From Siderastrea radians (Eukaryota; Cnidaria; Anthozoa; Scleractinia; Rhizangiidae): a stretch of 64,000 nt of DNA. Positions within the stretch are counted from its first letter, which is position 1; each line of letters opens with the position of its first letter. The translations under genes and the position numbers were made by a program. Shown one piece after another: positions 28,301 through 42,660 of this stretch. The stretch lies in contig OZ024898.1 of NCBI GenBank assembly GCA_964017195.1, positions 16,608,475-16,672,474 on the forward strand, in the 5' to 3' direction. The notes beneath the pieces are model-generated. The model searched no databases and was not told the DNA's origin. It saw only the letters and a program-made list of their open reading frames with translations.

Positions 28301-31300
28301 GCGCGCACCACTTTTTAGCGATTTTCAACAAAATACCTCAGTTTGTCCAAAACAGCGTTTTCAACCCGAGCTCAGCACGTACTGTCAATTTTGCACTGGG
28401 TGCACCACTTTTTAACACTTTTTAGCAAAGTGCCAAGTTTGTCCAAAGAGCAAAACAGTGTTATTAGCCCGAGATCAGCACGTTTTATCATTTTCGCACC
28501 GTGCACACCACTTATTAGCGATTTTCAGCAAAGTGCACGAGTTTGTACAAAACAGCGTTTTCAGCCCTAGATCAGCATGTTTTGTCATTTTCGCTCCGGG
28601 CACTCCACTTCTCAACGTTTTAAGCAAAGTGCACGAGTTTGTACGAAACAGAAGTTTTCAGCCCGAGATCAGTACGTTTTGTCAGTTTCGCACTAGGTGC
28701 AATTCTTTTTAGCCATTCTTAGCGAAGTGCACCAGTTTGTACAAAACATTCTTTTTAGTTCGAGATCAGCACCATTTGTCATTTTCGCACTGGGTGGACC
28801 ACTTTTTAGCGATTTTCAGTGAAGTGGACGAGTTTGTACAAACCAACGTTTCCAGAACGAGATCAGCATGTTTCCTCATTTTCGCACTGGGCGCACCATT
28901 TTTTAGCATTTTCAGCAAAGTGCAGGAGTTTGTATAAAACAGCGTTTTCAGCCCGAGTTTAGCACGTTTTTTTTATTTTCTCACTGCGCGCACCACTTTT
29001 TAGCGATTTTCAACAAAATACCTCAGTTTGTCCAAAACAGTGTTATTACGCCGAGTTCAGCACGTTTCATCATTTTCGCACAGTGCACACCACTTCTTAG
29101 CATTTTCAGCAAAGTGCACCAGTTTGTGCAAAACAGCGTTTTCAGCCCGAGTTCAGCACGTTTTTTCATTTTCTCACTGCGCGCACCACTTCTTAGCGAT
29201 TTTCAACAAAATACCTCAGTTTGTCCAAAACAGTGTTATTACGCCGAGTTCAGCACGTTTCATCATTTTCGCACAGTGCACACCACTTCTTAGCATTTTC
29301 AGCAAAGTGCACCAGTTTGTGCAAAACAGCGTTTTCAGCCCGAGTTTAGCACGTTTTTTCATTTTCTCACTGCGCGCACCACTTTTTAGCGATTTTCAAC
29401 AAAATACCTCAGTTTGTCCAAAACAGCGTTTTCAACCCGAGCTCAGCACGTACTGTCAATTTTGCACTGGGTGCACCACTTTTTAACACTTTTTAGCAAA
29501 GTGCCAAGTTTGTCCAAAGAGCAAAACAGTGTTATTAGCCCGAGATCAGCACGTTTTATCATTTTCGCACCGTGCACACCACTTATTAGCGATTTTCAGC
29601 AAAGTGCACGAGTTTGTACAAAACAGCGTTTTCAGCCCTAGATCAGCATGTTTTGTCATTTTCGCTCCGGGCACTCCACTTCTCAACGTTTTAAGCAAAG
29701 TGCACGAGTTTGTACGAAACAGAAGTTTTCAGCCCGAGATCAGTACGTTTTGTCAGTTTCGCACTAGGTGCAATTCTTTTTAGCCATTCTTAGCGAAGTG
29801 CACCAGTTTGTACAAAACATTCTTTTTAGTTCGAGATCAGCACCATTTGTCATTTTCGCACTGGGTGGACCACTTTTTAGCGATTTTCAGTGAAGTGGAC
29901 GAGTTTGTACAAACCAACGTTTCCAGAACGAGATCAGCATGTTTCGTCATTTTTGCACTGGGCGCACCATTTTTTAGCGACTTTCAACAAAGTGCAGGAG
30001 TTTGTATAAAACAGCGTTTTCAGCCCGAGTTGAGCACGTTTTGCCTTTTTGCACTTAGCACACCACTTTTTACCGATTTTCAGCAAAGTGCACGAGTTTG
30101 TGCAAATCAGAGTTTTTAGCCCGAGTTCAGCACGTTTTATCATTTTCGCACTGTGCACACCACTTCTTAGCATTTTCAGCAAAGTGCACCAGTTTGTGCA
30201 AAACAGCGTTTTTAGCCCGAGTTCAGCACGTTTTATCATTTTCGCACTGTGCACACCACTTCTTAGCATTTTCAGCAAAGTGCACCAGTTTGTGCAAAAC
30301 AGCGTTTTCAGCCTGAGTTTAGCACGTTTTTTCATTTTCTCACTGCGCGCACCACTTTTTAGCGATTTTCAACAAAATACCTCAGTTTGTCCAAAACAGC
30401 GTTTTCAACCCGAGCTCAGCACGTACTGTCAATTTTGCACTGGGTGCACCACTTTTTAACACTTTTTAGCAAAGTGCCAAGTTTGTCCAAAGAGCAAAAC
30501 AGTGTTATTAGCCCGAGATCAGCACGTTTTATCATTTTCGCACCGTGCACACCACTTATTAGCGATTTTCAGCAAAGTGCACGAGTTTGTACAAAACAGC
30601 GTTTTCAGCCCTAGATCAGCATGTTTTGTCATTTTCGCTCCGGGCACTCCACTTCTCAACGTTTTAAGCAAAGTGCACGAGTTTGTACGAAACAGAAGTT
30701 TTCAGCCCGAGATCAGTACGTTTTGTCAGTTTCGCACTAGGTGCAATTCTTTTTAGCCATTCTTAGCGAAGTGCACCAGTTTGTACAAAACATTCTTTTT
30801 AGTTCGAGATCAGCACCATTTGTCATTTTCGCACTGGGTGGACCACTTTTTAGCGATTTTCAGTGAAGTGGACGAGTTTGTACAAACCAACGTTTCCAGA
30901 ACGAGATCAGCATGTTTCGTCATTTTTGCACTGGGCGCACCATTTTTTAGCGACTTTCAACAAAGTGCAGGAGTTTGTATAAAACAGCGTTTTCAGCCCG
31001 AGTTGAGCACGTTTTGCCTTTTTGCACTTAGCACACCACTTTTTACCGATTTTCAGCAAAGTGCACGAGTTTGTGCAAATCAGAGTTTTTAGCCCGAGTT
31101 CAGCACGTTTTATCATTTTCGCACTGTGCACACCACTTCTTAGCATTTTCAGCAAAGTGCACCAGTTTGTGCAAAACAGCGTTTTCAGCCCGAGTTTAGC
31201 ACGTTTTTTTTATTTTCTCACTGCGCGCACCACTTTTTAGCGATTTTCAACAAAATACCTCAGTTTGTCCAAAACAGTGTTATTACGCCGAGTTCAGCAC

Positions 31301-34300
31301 GTTTCATCATTTTCGCACAGTGCACACCACTTCTTAGCATTTTCAGCAAAGTGCACCAGTTTGTGCAAAACAGCGTTTTCAGCCCGAGTTCAGCACGTTT
31401 TTTCATTTTCTCACTGCGCGCACCACTTCTTAGCGATTTTCAACAAAATACCTCAGTTTGTCCAAAACAGTGTTATTACGCCGAGTTCAGCACGTTTCAT
31501 CATTTTCGCACAGTGCACACCACTTCTTAGCATTTTCAGCAAAGTGCACCAGTTTGTGCAAAACAGCGTTTTCAGCCCGAGTTTAGCACGTTTTTTCATT
31601 TTCTCACTGCGCGCACCACTTTTTAGCGATTTTCAACAAAATACCTCAGTTTGTCCAAAACAGCGTTTTCAACCCGAGCTCAGCACGTACTGTCAATTTT
31701 GCACTGGGTGCACCACTTTTTAACACTTTTTAGCAAAGTGCCAAGTTTGTCCAAAGAGCAAAACAGTGTTATTAGCCCGAGATCAGCACGTTTTATCATT
31801 TTCGCACCGTGCACACCACTTATTAGCGATTTTCAGCAAAGTGCACGAGTTTGTACAAAACAGCGTTTTCAGCCCTAGATCAGCATGTTTTGTCATTTTC
31901 GCTCCGGGCACTCCACTTCTCAACGTTTTAAGCAAAGTGCACGAGTTTGTACGAAACAGAAGTTTTCAGCCCGAGATCAGTACGTTTTGTCAGTTTCGCA
32001 CTAGGTGCAATTCTTTTTAGCCATTCTTAGCGAAGTGCACCAGTTTGTACAAAACATTCTTTTTAGTTCGAGATCAGCACCATTTGTCATTTTCGCACTG
32101 GGTGGACCACTTTTTAGCGATTTTCAGTGAAGTGGACGAGTTTGTACAAACCAACGTTTCCAGAACGAGATCAGCATGTTTCGTCATTTTTGCACTGGGC
32201 GCACCATTTTTTAGCGACTTTCAACAAAGTGCAGGAGTTTGTATAAAACAGCGTTTTCAGCCCGAGTTGAGCACGTTTTGCCTTTTTGCACTTAGCACAC
32301 CACTTTTTACCGATTTTCAGCAAAGTGCACGAGTTTGTGCAAATCAGAGTTTTTAGCCCGAGTTCAGCACGTTTTATCATTTTCGCACTGTGCACACCAC
32401 TTCTTAGCATTTTCAGCAAAGTGCACCAGTTTGTGCAAAACAGCGTTTTCAGCCCGAGTTTAGCACGTTTTTTTTATTTTCTCACTGCGCGCACCACTTT
32501 TTAGCGATTTTCAACAAAATACCTCAGTTTGTCCAAAACAGTGTTATTACGCCGAGTTCAGCACGTTTCATCATTTTCGCACAGTGCACACCACTTCTTA
32601 GCATTTTCAGCAAAGTGCACCAGTTTGTGCAAAACAGCGTTTTCAGCCCGAGTTCAGCACGTTTTTTCATTTTCTCACTGCGCGCACCACTTCTTAGCGA
32701 TTTTCAACAAAATACCTCAGTTTGTCCAAAACAGTGTTATTACGCCGAGTTCAGCACGTTTCATCATTTTCGCACAGTGCACACCACTTCTTAGCATTTT
32801 CAGCAAAGTGCACCAGTTTGTGCAAAACAGCGTTTTCAGCCCGAGTTTAGCACGTTTTTTCATTTTCTCACTGCGCGCACCACTTTTTAGCGATTTTCAA
32901 CAAAATACCTCAGTTTGTCCAAAACAGCGTTTTCAACCCGAGCTCAGCACGTACTGTCAATTTTGCACTGGGTGCACCACTTTTTAACACTTTTTAGCAA
33001 AGTGCCAAGTTTGTCCAAAGAGCAAAACAGTGTTATTAGCCCGAGATCAGCACGTTTTATCATTTTCGCACCGTGCACACCACTTATTAGCGATTTTCAG
33101 CAAAGTGCACGAGTTTGTACAAAACAGCGTTTTCAGCCCTAGATCAGCATGTTTTGTCATTTTCGCTCCGGGCACTCCACTTCTCAACGTTTTAAGCAAA
33201 GTGCACGAGTTTGTACGAAACAGAAGTTTTCAGCCCGAGATCAGTACGTTTTGTCAGTTTCGCACTAGGTGCAATTCTTTTTAGCCATTCTTAGCGAAGT
33301 GCACCAGTTTGTACAAAACATTCTTTTTAGTTCGAGATCAGCACCATTTGTCATTTTCGCACTGGGTGGACCACTTTTTAGCGATTTTCAGTGAAGTGGA
33401 CGAGTTTGTACAAACCAACGTTTCCAGAACGAGATCAGCATGTTTCCTCATTTTCGCACTGGGCGCACCATTTTTTAGCATTTTCAGCAAAGTGCAGGAG
33501 TTTGTATAAAACAGCGTTTTCAGCCCGAGTTTAGCACGTTTTTTTTATTTTCTCACTGCGCGCACCACTTTTTAGCGATTTTCAACAAAATACCTCAGTT
33601 TGTCCAAAACAGTGTTATTACGCCGAGTTCAGCACGTTTCATCATTTTCGCACAGTGCACACCACTTCTTAGCATTTTCAGCAAAGTGCACCAGTTTGTG
33701 CAAAACAGCGTTTTCAGCCCGAGTTCAGCACGTTTTTTCATTTTCTCACTGCGCGCACCACTTCTTAGCGATTTTCAACAAAATACCTCAGTTTGTCCAA
33801 AACAGTGTTATTACGCCGAGTTCAGCACGTTTCATCATTTTCGCACAGTGCACACCACTTCTTAGCATTTTCAGCAAAGTGCACCAGTTTGTGCAAAACA
33901 GCGTTTTCAGCCCGAGTTTAGCACGTTTTTTCATTTTCTCACTGCGCGCACCACTTTTTAGCGATTTTCAACAAAATACCTCAGTTTGTCCAAAACAGCG
34001 TTTTCAACCCGAGCTCAGCACGTACTGTCAATTTTGCACTGGGTGCACCACTTTTTAACACTTTTTAGCAAAGTGCCAAGTTTGTCCAAAGAGCAAAACA
34101 GTGTTATTAGCCCGAGATCAGCACGTTTTATCATTTTCGCACCGTGCACACCACTTATTAGCGATTTTCAGCAAAGTGCACGAGTTTGTACAAAACAGCG
34201 TTTTCAGCCCTAGATCAGCATGTTTTGTCATTTTCGCTCCGGGCACTCCACTTCTCAACGTTTTAAGCAAAGTGCACGAGTTTGTACGAAACAGAAGTTT

Positions 34301-34790
34301 TCAGCCCGAGATCAGTACGTTTTGTCAGTTTCGCACTAGGTGCAATTCTTTTTAGCCATTCTTAGCGAAGTGCACCAGTTTGTACAAAACATTCTTTTTA
34401 GTTCGAGATCAGCACCATTTGTCATTTTCGCACTGGGTGGACCACTTTTTAGCGATTTTCAGTGAAGTGGACGAGTTTGTACAAACCAACGTTTCCAGAA
34501 CGAGATCAGCATGTTTCCTCATTTTCGCACTGGGCGCACCATTTTTTAGCATTTTCAGCAAAGTGCAGGAGTTTGTATAAAACAGCGTTTTCAGCCCGAG
34601 TTTAGCACGTTTTTTTTATTTTCTCACTGCGCGCACCACTTTTTAGCGATTTTCAACAAAATACCTCAGTTTGTCCAAAACAGTGTTATTACGCCGAGTT
34701 CAGCACGTTTCATCATTTTCGCACAGTGCACACCACTTCTTAGCATTTTCAGCAAAGTGCACCAGTTTGTGCAAAACAGCGTTTTCAGCC
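25319..34790 (+). repeat. higher-order repeat zone of the satellite (973, 1071 and 1264 bp units)
   Basis: The variant monomer with TACGAAACAGAAGTTTTCAG followed by CACTAGGTGCAATTC recurs with spacings 973, 1264, 1071, 1071, 973, 1264, 1264 and 1071 bp, i.e. 10, 13, 11, 11, 10, 13, 13 and 11 monomers. Units of the same length look identical over long stretches, so amplification by unequal exchange or gene conversion is recent. Confidence 0.9.
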
Positions 34791-36439
34791 CGAGTTTAGC
34801 ACGTTTTTTCATTTTCTCACTGCGCGCACCACTTTTTAGCGATTTTCAACAAAATACCTCAGTTTGTCCAAAACAGTGTTATTACGCCGAGTTCAGCACG
34901 TTTCATCATTTTCGCACAGTGCACACCACTTCTTAGCATTTTCAGCAAAGTGCACCAGTTTGTGCAAAACAGCGTTTTCAGCCCGAGTTTAGCACGTTTT
35001 TTCATTTTCTGACTGCGCGCACCACTTTTTAGCGATTTTCAACAAAATACCTCAGTTTGTCCAAAACAGTGTTATTACGCCGAGTTCAGCACGTTTTATC
35101 ATTTTCGCACTGTGCACACCACTTCTTAGCATTTTCAGCAAAGTGCACCAGTTTGTGCAAAACAGCGTTTTCAGCCCGAGTTTAGCACGTTTTATCATTT
35201 TCGCACTGTGCACACCACTTCTTAGCATTTTCAGCAAAGTGCACCAGTTTGTGCAAAACAGCGTTTTCAGCCCGAGTTTAGCACGTTTTTTCATTTTCTG
35301 ACTGTGCGCACCACTTTTTAGCGATTTTCAACAAAATACCTCAGTTTGTCCAAAACAGCGTTTGTAGCCCGAGATCAGTAGGTTTCAACATTTTCGCACT
35401 GTGCGGACCATTTTTTAGCGATTTTCAGCAAAGGGCATCAGTTTGTTCAAAACAGCATTGTTAGCCCGAGATCAGCACGTTTCCTCATTTTCTCACTGGG
35501 AGCACCACTTTTTAGCGATTTAAAACAAAATACCTCAGTTTGTCCAAAACAGTGTTATTACGCCGAGATCAGCACGTTTTATCATTTTCGCACTGTGCAC
35601 ACCACTTATTAGCGATTTTCAGCAAAGTGCACCAGTTTGTACAAAACAGCGTTCTCAGCCCGAGGTCAGCAAGTTAACGTTTTCAGAAAAAAGCATGAGT
35701 TGGTACAAAGCATGAGTTGGTACAAAACAGGGTTTTCAGCCCGAGATGAGCACGCTTTTGTCATTTTCGCATTGGGCCCACCACTTTTTGCACTTTTCAC
35801 CAAAGAGCACGAGTTTGTACAAAACAGCGTTTTTAGCCCAAGATCAGCACTTTTTGTTATATTTGCACTGGGTGCAACACGTTTTAGCTTTTTTCAGCAA
35901 AGTGCACGAGCTTTTTTCAGCAAAGTGTTTTCAGCCCGAGATCACCACATACTGTCATTTTTGCACTGGGTGCACCACTTTTTAATTCTTTTCAGCAAAG
36001 TGTATGAGTTTGTACAAAACAGCGTTTTCAGCCCTAGATCAGCCTGTTTTGTCATTTGCGCTGTGGGCACCCCACTTCTTAACGTTTTCAGCAAAGTGCA
36101 TGAGTTTGTACAAAACAGCGTTTTCAGCCCAAGATCAGCACGTTTTGTTATATTTGCACTGGGTGCAACACGTTTTAGCTTTTTTCAGCAAAGTGCACGA
36201 GTTTGTACAAAACAGTGTTTTCAGCCCGACATCAGCACGTACTGTCCTTTTTGCACGGGTGCACCACGCTTTAACTCTTTTCAGCTAAGTGCATGAGTTT
36301 GTACAAAACAGCGTTTTCAGCCCTAGATCAGCATGTTTTGTCATTTTCGCTCTAGGCTCTCCACTTATGAACGTTTTCCAGCAAAGTGCATGAGTTTGTA
36401 CAAAACAGCGTTTTCAACCCGAGATGAGCACGCTTTTGT

Positions 36440-39400
36440 CATTTTCGCAAAAATGACAAAAAATGCTGATCTAGGGCTGAAAACGCTGTTTTGTACAAAC
36501 TCGTGCACTTTGCTGAAAAAAGCCAAAACGTGTTCCACCCAGTGCAAAAATGACAAAACGTACTCAGCTTGGACTAAAAACGCTGTTTTGTACAAACTCG
36601 TGCACTTACTAAAAATCGCTTAAAAGTGGTTCCCCAGTGCAAAAATGAGGAAAGGTGCTGATCTCGGGCTGTAAACGCTGTTTTGGACAAACTGATGCCC
36701 TTTGCTGAAAATCGCTAAAGAGTAGTCCGTTCAGTGCGAAAATGTTAAAACGTGCTCATCTTCGGCTGAAAACGCTGTTTTGTGCAAACTCATGCACTTT
36801 GCTGAAAACGTTAAGAAGTGGTGTGCACAGTGCGAAAATGATAAAACGTGCTGCTCTCCGGCTGAAAAACGCTGTTTTATACAAACTCATTCACTTTGCT
36901 TAAAGCACTAAGAATTGTTGTGTCCAGAGTGAAAATGACAAAACATGCTGATCTCGGGGTGAAAACTTCTGTTTCGTACAAACTCATACACTTTGCTGAA
37001 AACGTTGAGAAGTGGAGTGCTCAGAGCGAAAATGACAAAACATGCTGATCTAGGACTGAAAACGCTGTTTTGTACAAACTCATGCACTTAGCTGAAAAGA
37101 GTTAAAAAGTGGTGCACCCAGTGCAAAAACGACAGTACGTGCTGATCTCGGTCTGAAAACGCTGTTTTAAACAAACCCATACACTTTGCTGAAAACGCTA
37201 AAAGATGGTGTGCCCAGTGCGAAAATAACAAAACGTGCTGATCTCGGGCTGAAAACGCTTTTTGTACAAACTCATGCGCTTAGCTGAAAAGAGTTAAAAT
37301 TGGCGCGCCCAGTGCAAAAATGACAGTAAGTGCTGATCTTGGTCAAAGCTGTTTTAAACAAACTGATGATGCACTTTGCTAAAAACGATAAGAAGTGGTG
37401 TGCCCAGAGTGAAAATGACAAAGCATGCTGAACTAGGGGCTGAAAACGCTATTTTGCAAAAAATAGTGTACCTTGCTGAAAATTGCTCCTAAGTGGTGTG
37501 CACAGTGCCAAAATAATAAAAACGTACCGATCTCGGGCTAATAACGCTGTTTTGCTCTTTGGACAAACTCGTGCACTTTGCTGAAAATCGCTAATAAGTG
37601 GTGTGCACAGTGCGAAAATGATAAAACGTGCTGATCTCGGGCTAATAACACTGTTTTGCTCTTTGGACAAACTCGTGCACTTTGCTGAATGGAGTTAAAC
37701 AGTGGTGCACCCAGTGCAAAATTGACAATACGTGCTGATCTCGGGCTGAAAACGCTGTTTTAAACAAACTGAGGTACTTTGTTAAAAATTGCTAAAAAGT
37801 GGTGCGCATCGTGAGAAATGAGAAAACGTGCTGATCTCGGGCTAAGTGCATGAGTTTGTACAAAACAGCGTTTTCAGCCCTAGATCAGCATGTTTTGTCA
37901 TCTTCGCTCTAGGCACTCCACTTTTAACGTTTTCAGCAAAGTGCATGAGTTTGTACAAAACAGCGTTTTCAACCCGAGATGAGCACGCTTTTGTCAAAAA
38001 TGACAAAAAATGCTGATCTAGGGCTGAAAACCCTGTTTTGTACAAACTCGTGCACAGCCCGAGATCAGCACGTTTTCTCATTTTCTCACTGGGCGCACCA
38101 CTTTTTACCGATTTTCAACAAAGTACCTCAGTTTGTCCAAAACAGCGTTTTCAGCCCGAGATCAGCACGTATTGTCAATTTTGCACTGGGTGCACCACTG
38201 TTTAACTCCATTCAGCAAAGTGCACGAGTTTGTCCAAAGAGCAAAACAGTGTTATTAGCCCGAGATCAGCACGTTTTATCATTTTCGCACTGTGCACACT
38301 ACTTATTAGCGATTTTCAGCAAAGTGCACGAGTTTGTACAAAACAGCGTTTTCAGCCCGAGATCAGCAAGTTTTGTGATTTTCGCTCTGGGCACTCCACT
38401 TCCTAACGTTTTCAGAAAAGTGCATGAGTTTGTACAAAACAGCGTTTTCAGCCCGAGCTGAGCACGCTTTTGTCATTTTCGCATTGGCCCCACCACTTTT
38501 TTGCACTTTGCTGAAAAAAAGCTAAGACGTGTTCCACCCAGTGCAAAAATGACAAAACGTACTCATCTTGGGCTAAAAACGCTGTTTTGTACAAACTCGT
38601 GCACTTACTAAAAATCGCTTTAAAGTGGTTCCCCAGTGCAAAAATGAGGAAAGGTGCTGATCTCGGGCTGTAAACGCTGTTTTGGACAAACTGATGCACT
38701 TTGCTAAAAATCGCTAAAAAGTAGCCCGCCCAGTGCGAAAATGTTAAAACGTGCTCATCTTCGGCTGAAAACGCTGTTTTGTGCAAACTCATGCACTTTG
38801 CTGAAAACGTTGAGAAGTGGAGTGCCCAGAGCGAAAATAACAAAACATGCTGATCTAGGGCTGAAAACGCTGTTTTGTACAATCTCGTGCACTTTGCTGA
38901 AAAAAGCTAAAACGTGTTCCACCCAGTGCAAAAATGACAAAACGTACTCATCTTGGGCTAAAAACGCTGTTTTGTACAAACTCGTGCACTTACTAAAAAT
39001 CGCTTAAAAGTGGTTCCCCAGTGCAAAAATGAGGAAAGGTGGTGATCTTGGGCGGTAAACGCTGTTTTGGACAAACTGATGCCCTTTGCTGAAAATCGCA
39101 TAAAAGTAGTCCGCCCAGTGCGAAAATGTTAAAACGTGCCCATCTTCGGCTGAAAACGCTGTTTTGTACAAACACATGCACTTTGCTGAAAACGCTAAGA
39201 AGTGGTGTGCACAGTGCGAAAATGATAAAACGTGCTGATTTCGGGCTAATAACACTGTTTTGCTCTTTGGACAAACTTGGCACTTTGTTAAAAAGAGTTA
39301 AAAAGTGGTGCACCCAGTGCAAAATTGACAGTACGTGCTGAGCTCGGGTAGAAAAGCTGTTTTGGACAAACTGAGGCATTTTGTTGAAAATCGCTAAAAT

Positions 39401-42400
39401 GTGGTGCACCCAGTGAGAAAATGAAAAAACGTAGTAAACTCTGGCTGAAAACGCTGTTTTGGACAAACTGATGCCCTTTGCTGAAAATCGCTAAAAAGTG
39501 GTCCGCACAGTGCGAAAATGTTAAACGTGCAGATCTCGAAATAAAAACGCCAATTTGGACAAACTCATGCATTTTGCTGAAAATGATAAGAAGTGGTGTG
39601 CCCAGAATGAAAATGACAAAGCATGCTGAACTAGGGGCTGAAAACGCTATTTTGCAAAAAATACTGCACTTTGCTGAAAATCGCTACTAAGTGGTGTGCA
39701 CAGTGCCAAAATAATAAAACGTACTGATCTTGGGCTAACAACGCTGTTTTGCTCTTTGGACAAACTCGTGCACTTTGCTAAAAATTCATAAAAAGTGGTG
39801 CGCCCAGTGCGAAAATGACAAAACGTGCTGATGTCGGGAAGAAAACGCTGTTTTGCTCTTTGGACTAACTCGTGCACTGTGCTGAAAAGAGTTAAAAAGT
39901 GGTGCACCCAGTGCAAAAATAACAGTATGTGCTGATCTCGGGCTAAAAACGCTGTTTTGTACAAACTCGTGCACTTTGGTGAAAAGTGCAAAAAAGTGGT
40001 GGGCCCAATGCGAAAATGACAAAAGCGTGCTCAGCTCGGGCTGAAAACGCTGTTTTGTACAAACTCATGCACTTTTCTGAAAACGTTAGGAAGTGGAGTG
40101 CCCAGAGCGAAAATCACAAAACTTGCTGATCTCGGGCTGAAAACGCTGTTTTGTACAAATTCGTGCACTTTGCTGAAAATTGCTAATAAGTGGTGTGCAC
40201 AGTGCGAAAATGATAAAACGTGCTGATCTCGGGCTAATAACACTGTTTTGCTATTTGGACAAACTCGTGCACTTTGCTGAATGGAGTGAAACAGTGGTGC
40301 ACCCAGTGCAAAATTGACAATACGTGCTGAACTCGGGCTGAAAACGCTGTTTTGGACAAACTGAGGTACTTTGTTGAAAATCGGTAAAAAGTGGTGCGCC
40401 CAGTGAGAAGATGAGAAAACGTGCTGATCTCGGGCTAATAATGCTGTTTTGAACAAACTGATGCCCTTTGCTGAAAATCGCTAAAAAGGGGTCCGCACGC
40501 TGCGAAAATGTTAAAACGTGCTGACCTCAGGCTAAAACGCTGTTTTGGACAAACTGAGGCACCTTGTCGTAAATCACTAAAAAGTGGTTGGCCCAATGCG
40601 AAAATGACAAAAGCGTGCTCATCTCGGGTTGAAAACGCTGTTTTGTACAGGAAAGTGTACAGGTTTGTACAAAACAGTGTTTTCAGCCAGAGATCAGCAC
40701 GTACTTTCACTTTTGCACTGGATGCACCACTTTTTAACTCTTTTCAGCAAAGTGCATGAGTTTGTACCTGTACAAAACAGCGTTTTCAGCCCTAGATCAG
40801 CATGTTTTGTCATTTTCCCATTGGGCCCAGCACTTTTTAGTGATTTTCAACAAAGTACCTCAGCTTGTCCAAAACATCGTTTTTAGCCCGAGATCAGCAC
40901 GTATTGTCAATTTTGCACTGAGTGCACCACTTTTTAACTTTTTTTAGCAAAGTGCACGAGTTTGTCCAAAGAGCAAAACAGTGTTATTAGCCCGAGATCA
41001 GCACCTTTTATGATTTTCGCACTGGGCGGACTACTTTTAAGCGATTTTCTGCAAAGGGCATCGGTTTGTCCAAAACAGCGTTTTCAGCAGGAGATCAGCA
41101 CGTTTTGTCATTTTCGAACTGGGCGCACCACTTTTAGGCGATTTTTAGTAAGTTCACGAGTTTGTACAAAACAGTGTTTTCAGCCCAAGATCAGCACGTT
41201 TTGTTATATTTGCACTGGGTGCGACACGTTTTAGCTTTTTTCAGCAAAGTGCACGAGTTTGTACAGAACAGTGTTTTCAGAATAAGATCAGCACGTACTG
41301 TCCTTTTTGCAGTGGGTGCACCACTTTTTAACTCTTTCAAGCTAAGTGCATGAGTTTGTACAAAACAGCGTTTTCAGTCCTAGATCAGCATGTTTTGTCA
41401 CTTTCGCTCTGGGCACTCCACTTCTCAACGTTTTCAGCAAAGTGCATGAGTTTGTACAAAACAGCGTTTTCAACCCGAGATGAACACGCTTTTGTCATTT
41501 TTACATTGGGTCCACCACGTTTTAGTGATTTTCGACAAAGTACCTCAGTTCGTCAAAAACAGCGTTTGTAGCCCGAGATCAGTAGGTTTCAACATTTTCG
41601 CACTGTGCGGACCATTTTTTAGCGATTTTCAGCAAAGGGCATCAGTTTGTTCAAAACAGCATTATTAGCCCGAGATCACCACGTTTCCTCATTTTCTCAC
41701 TGGGAGCACCACTTTTTAGCGATTTAAAACAAAATACCTCAGTTTGTCCAAAACAGTGTTATTACGCCGAGATCAGCACGTTTTATCATTTTCGCACTGT
41801 GCACACCACTTATTAGCGATTTTCAGCAAAGTGCACCAGTTTGTACAAAACAGCGTTCTCAGCCCAAGGTCAGCAAGTTTTGTCATTTTCGCCCTGGGCA
41901 CTCCACTTCTTAACGTTTTCAGAAAAAAGCATGACTTGGTACAAAACAGGGTTTTAAGCCCGAGATGAGCACGCTTTTGTCATTTTCGCATAGGGCCATC
42001 CACTTTTTTGCACTTTTCACCAAAGAGCACGAGTTTGTACAAAACAGCGTTTTTAGCCCGAGATCAGCACATAATGTCATTTTTGCACTGGGTGCACCAC
42101 TTTTTATCAATTTTTAGCAAAGTGCATGAGTTTGTCCAAATTGGCGTTTTTATTTCGAGATCTGCACGTTTTAACATTTTCGCACTGTGCGGACCACTTT
42201 TTAGCGATTTTCACAGCTAATAACACTGTTTTGCTCTTTGGACAAACTCGTGCACTTTGCTGAATGGAGTTAAACAGTGGTGCACCCAGTGCAAAATTGA
42301 CAATACGTGCTGATCTCGGGCTGAAAACGCTGTTTTGGACAAACTGAGGTACTTTGTTGAAAATCGGTAAAAAGTGGTGCGCCCAGTGAGAAAATGAGAA

Positions 42401-42660
42401 AACGTGCTGATCTTGGGCTGTGCACGAGTTTGAACAAAACAGGGTTTTCAGCCCTAGATCAGCATTTTTTGTCATTTTTGCGAAAATGACAAAAGCGTGC
42501 TCATCTCGGGTTGAAAACGCTGTTTTGTACAAACTCATGCACTTTGCTGAAAACGTTAAAAAGTGGAGTGCCTAGAGCGAAGATGACAAAACATGCTGAT
42601 CTAGGGCTGAAAACGCTGTTTTGTACAAACTCATGCACTTAGCCCGAGATCAGCACGTTT
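36440..42660. repeat. inverted-segment zone of the satellite
   Basis: Monomer orientation switches about ten times: near 36450, 37843, 37997, 38056, 38505, 40650, 42213, 42421, 42482 and 42641. Several junctions are near-perfect fold-backs, for example GTCATTTTCGC directly followed by its complement-like AAAAATGAC at 36446. Monomers here are more diverged than in the higher-order zone. Confidence 0.85.
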
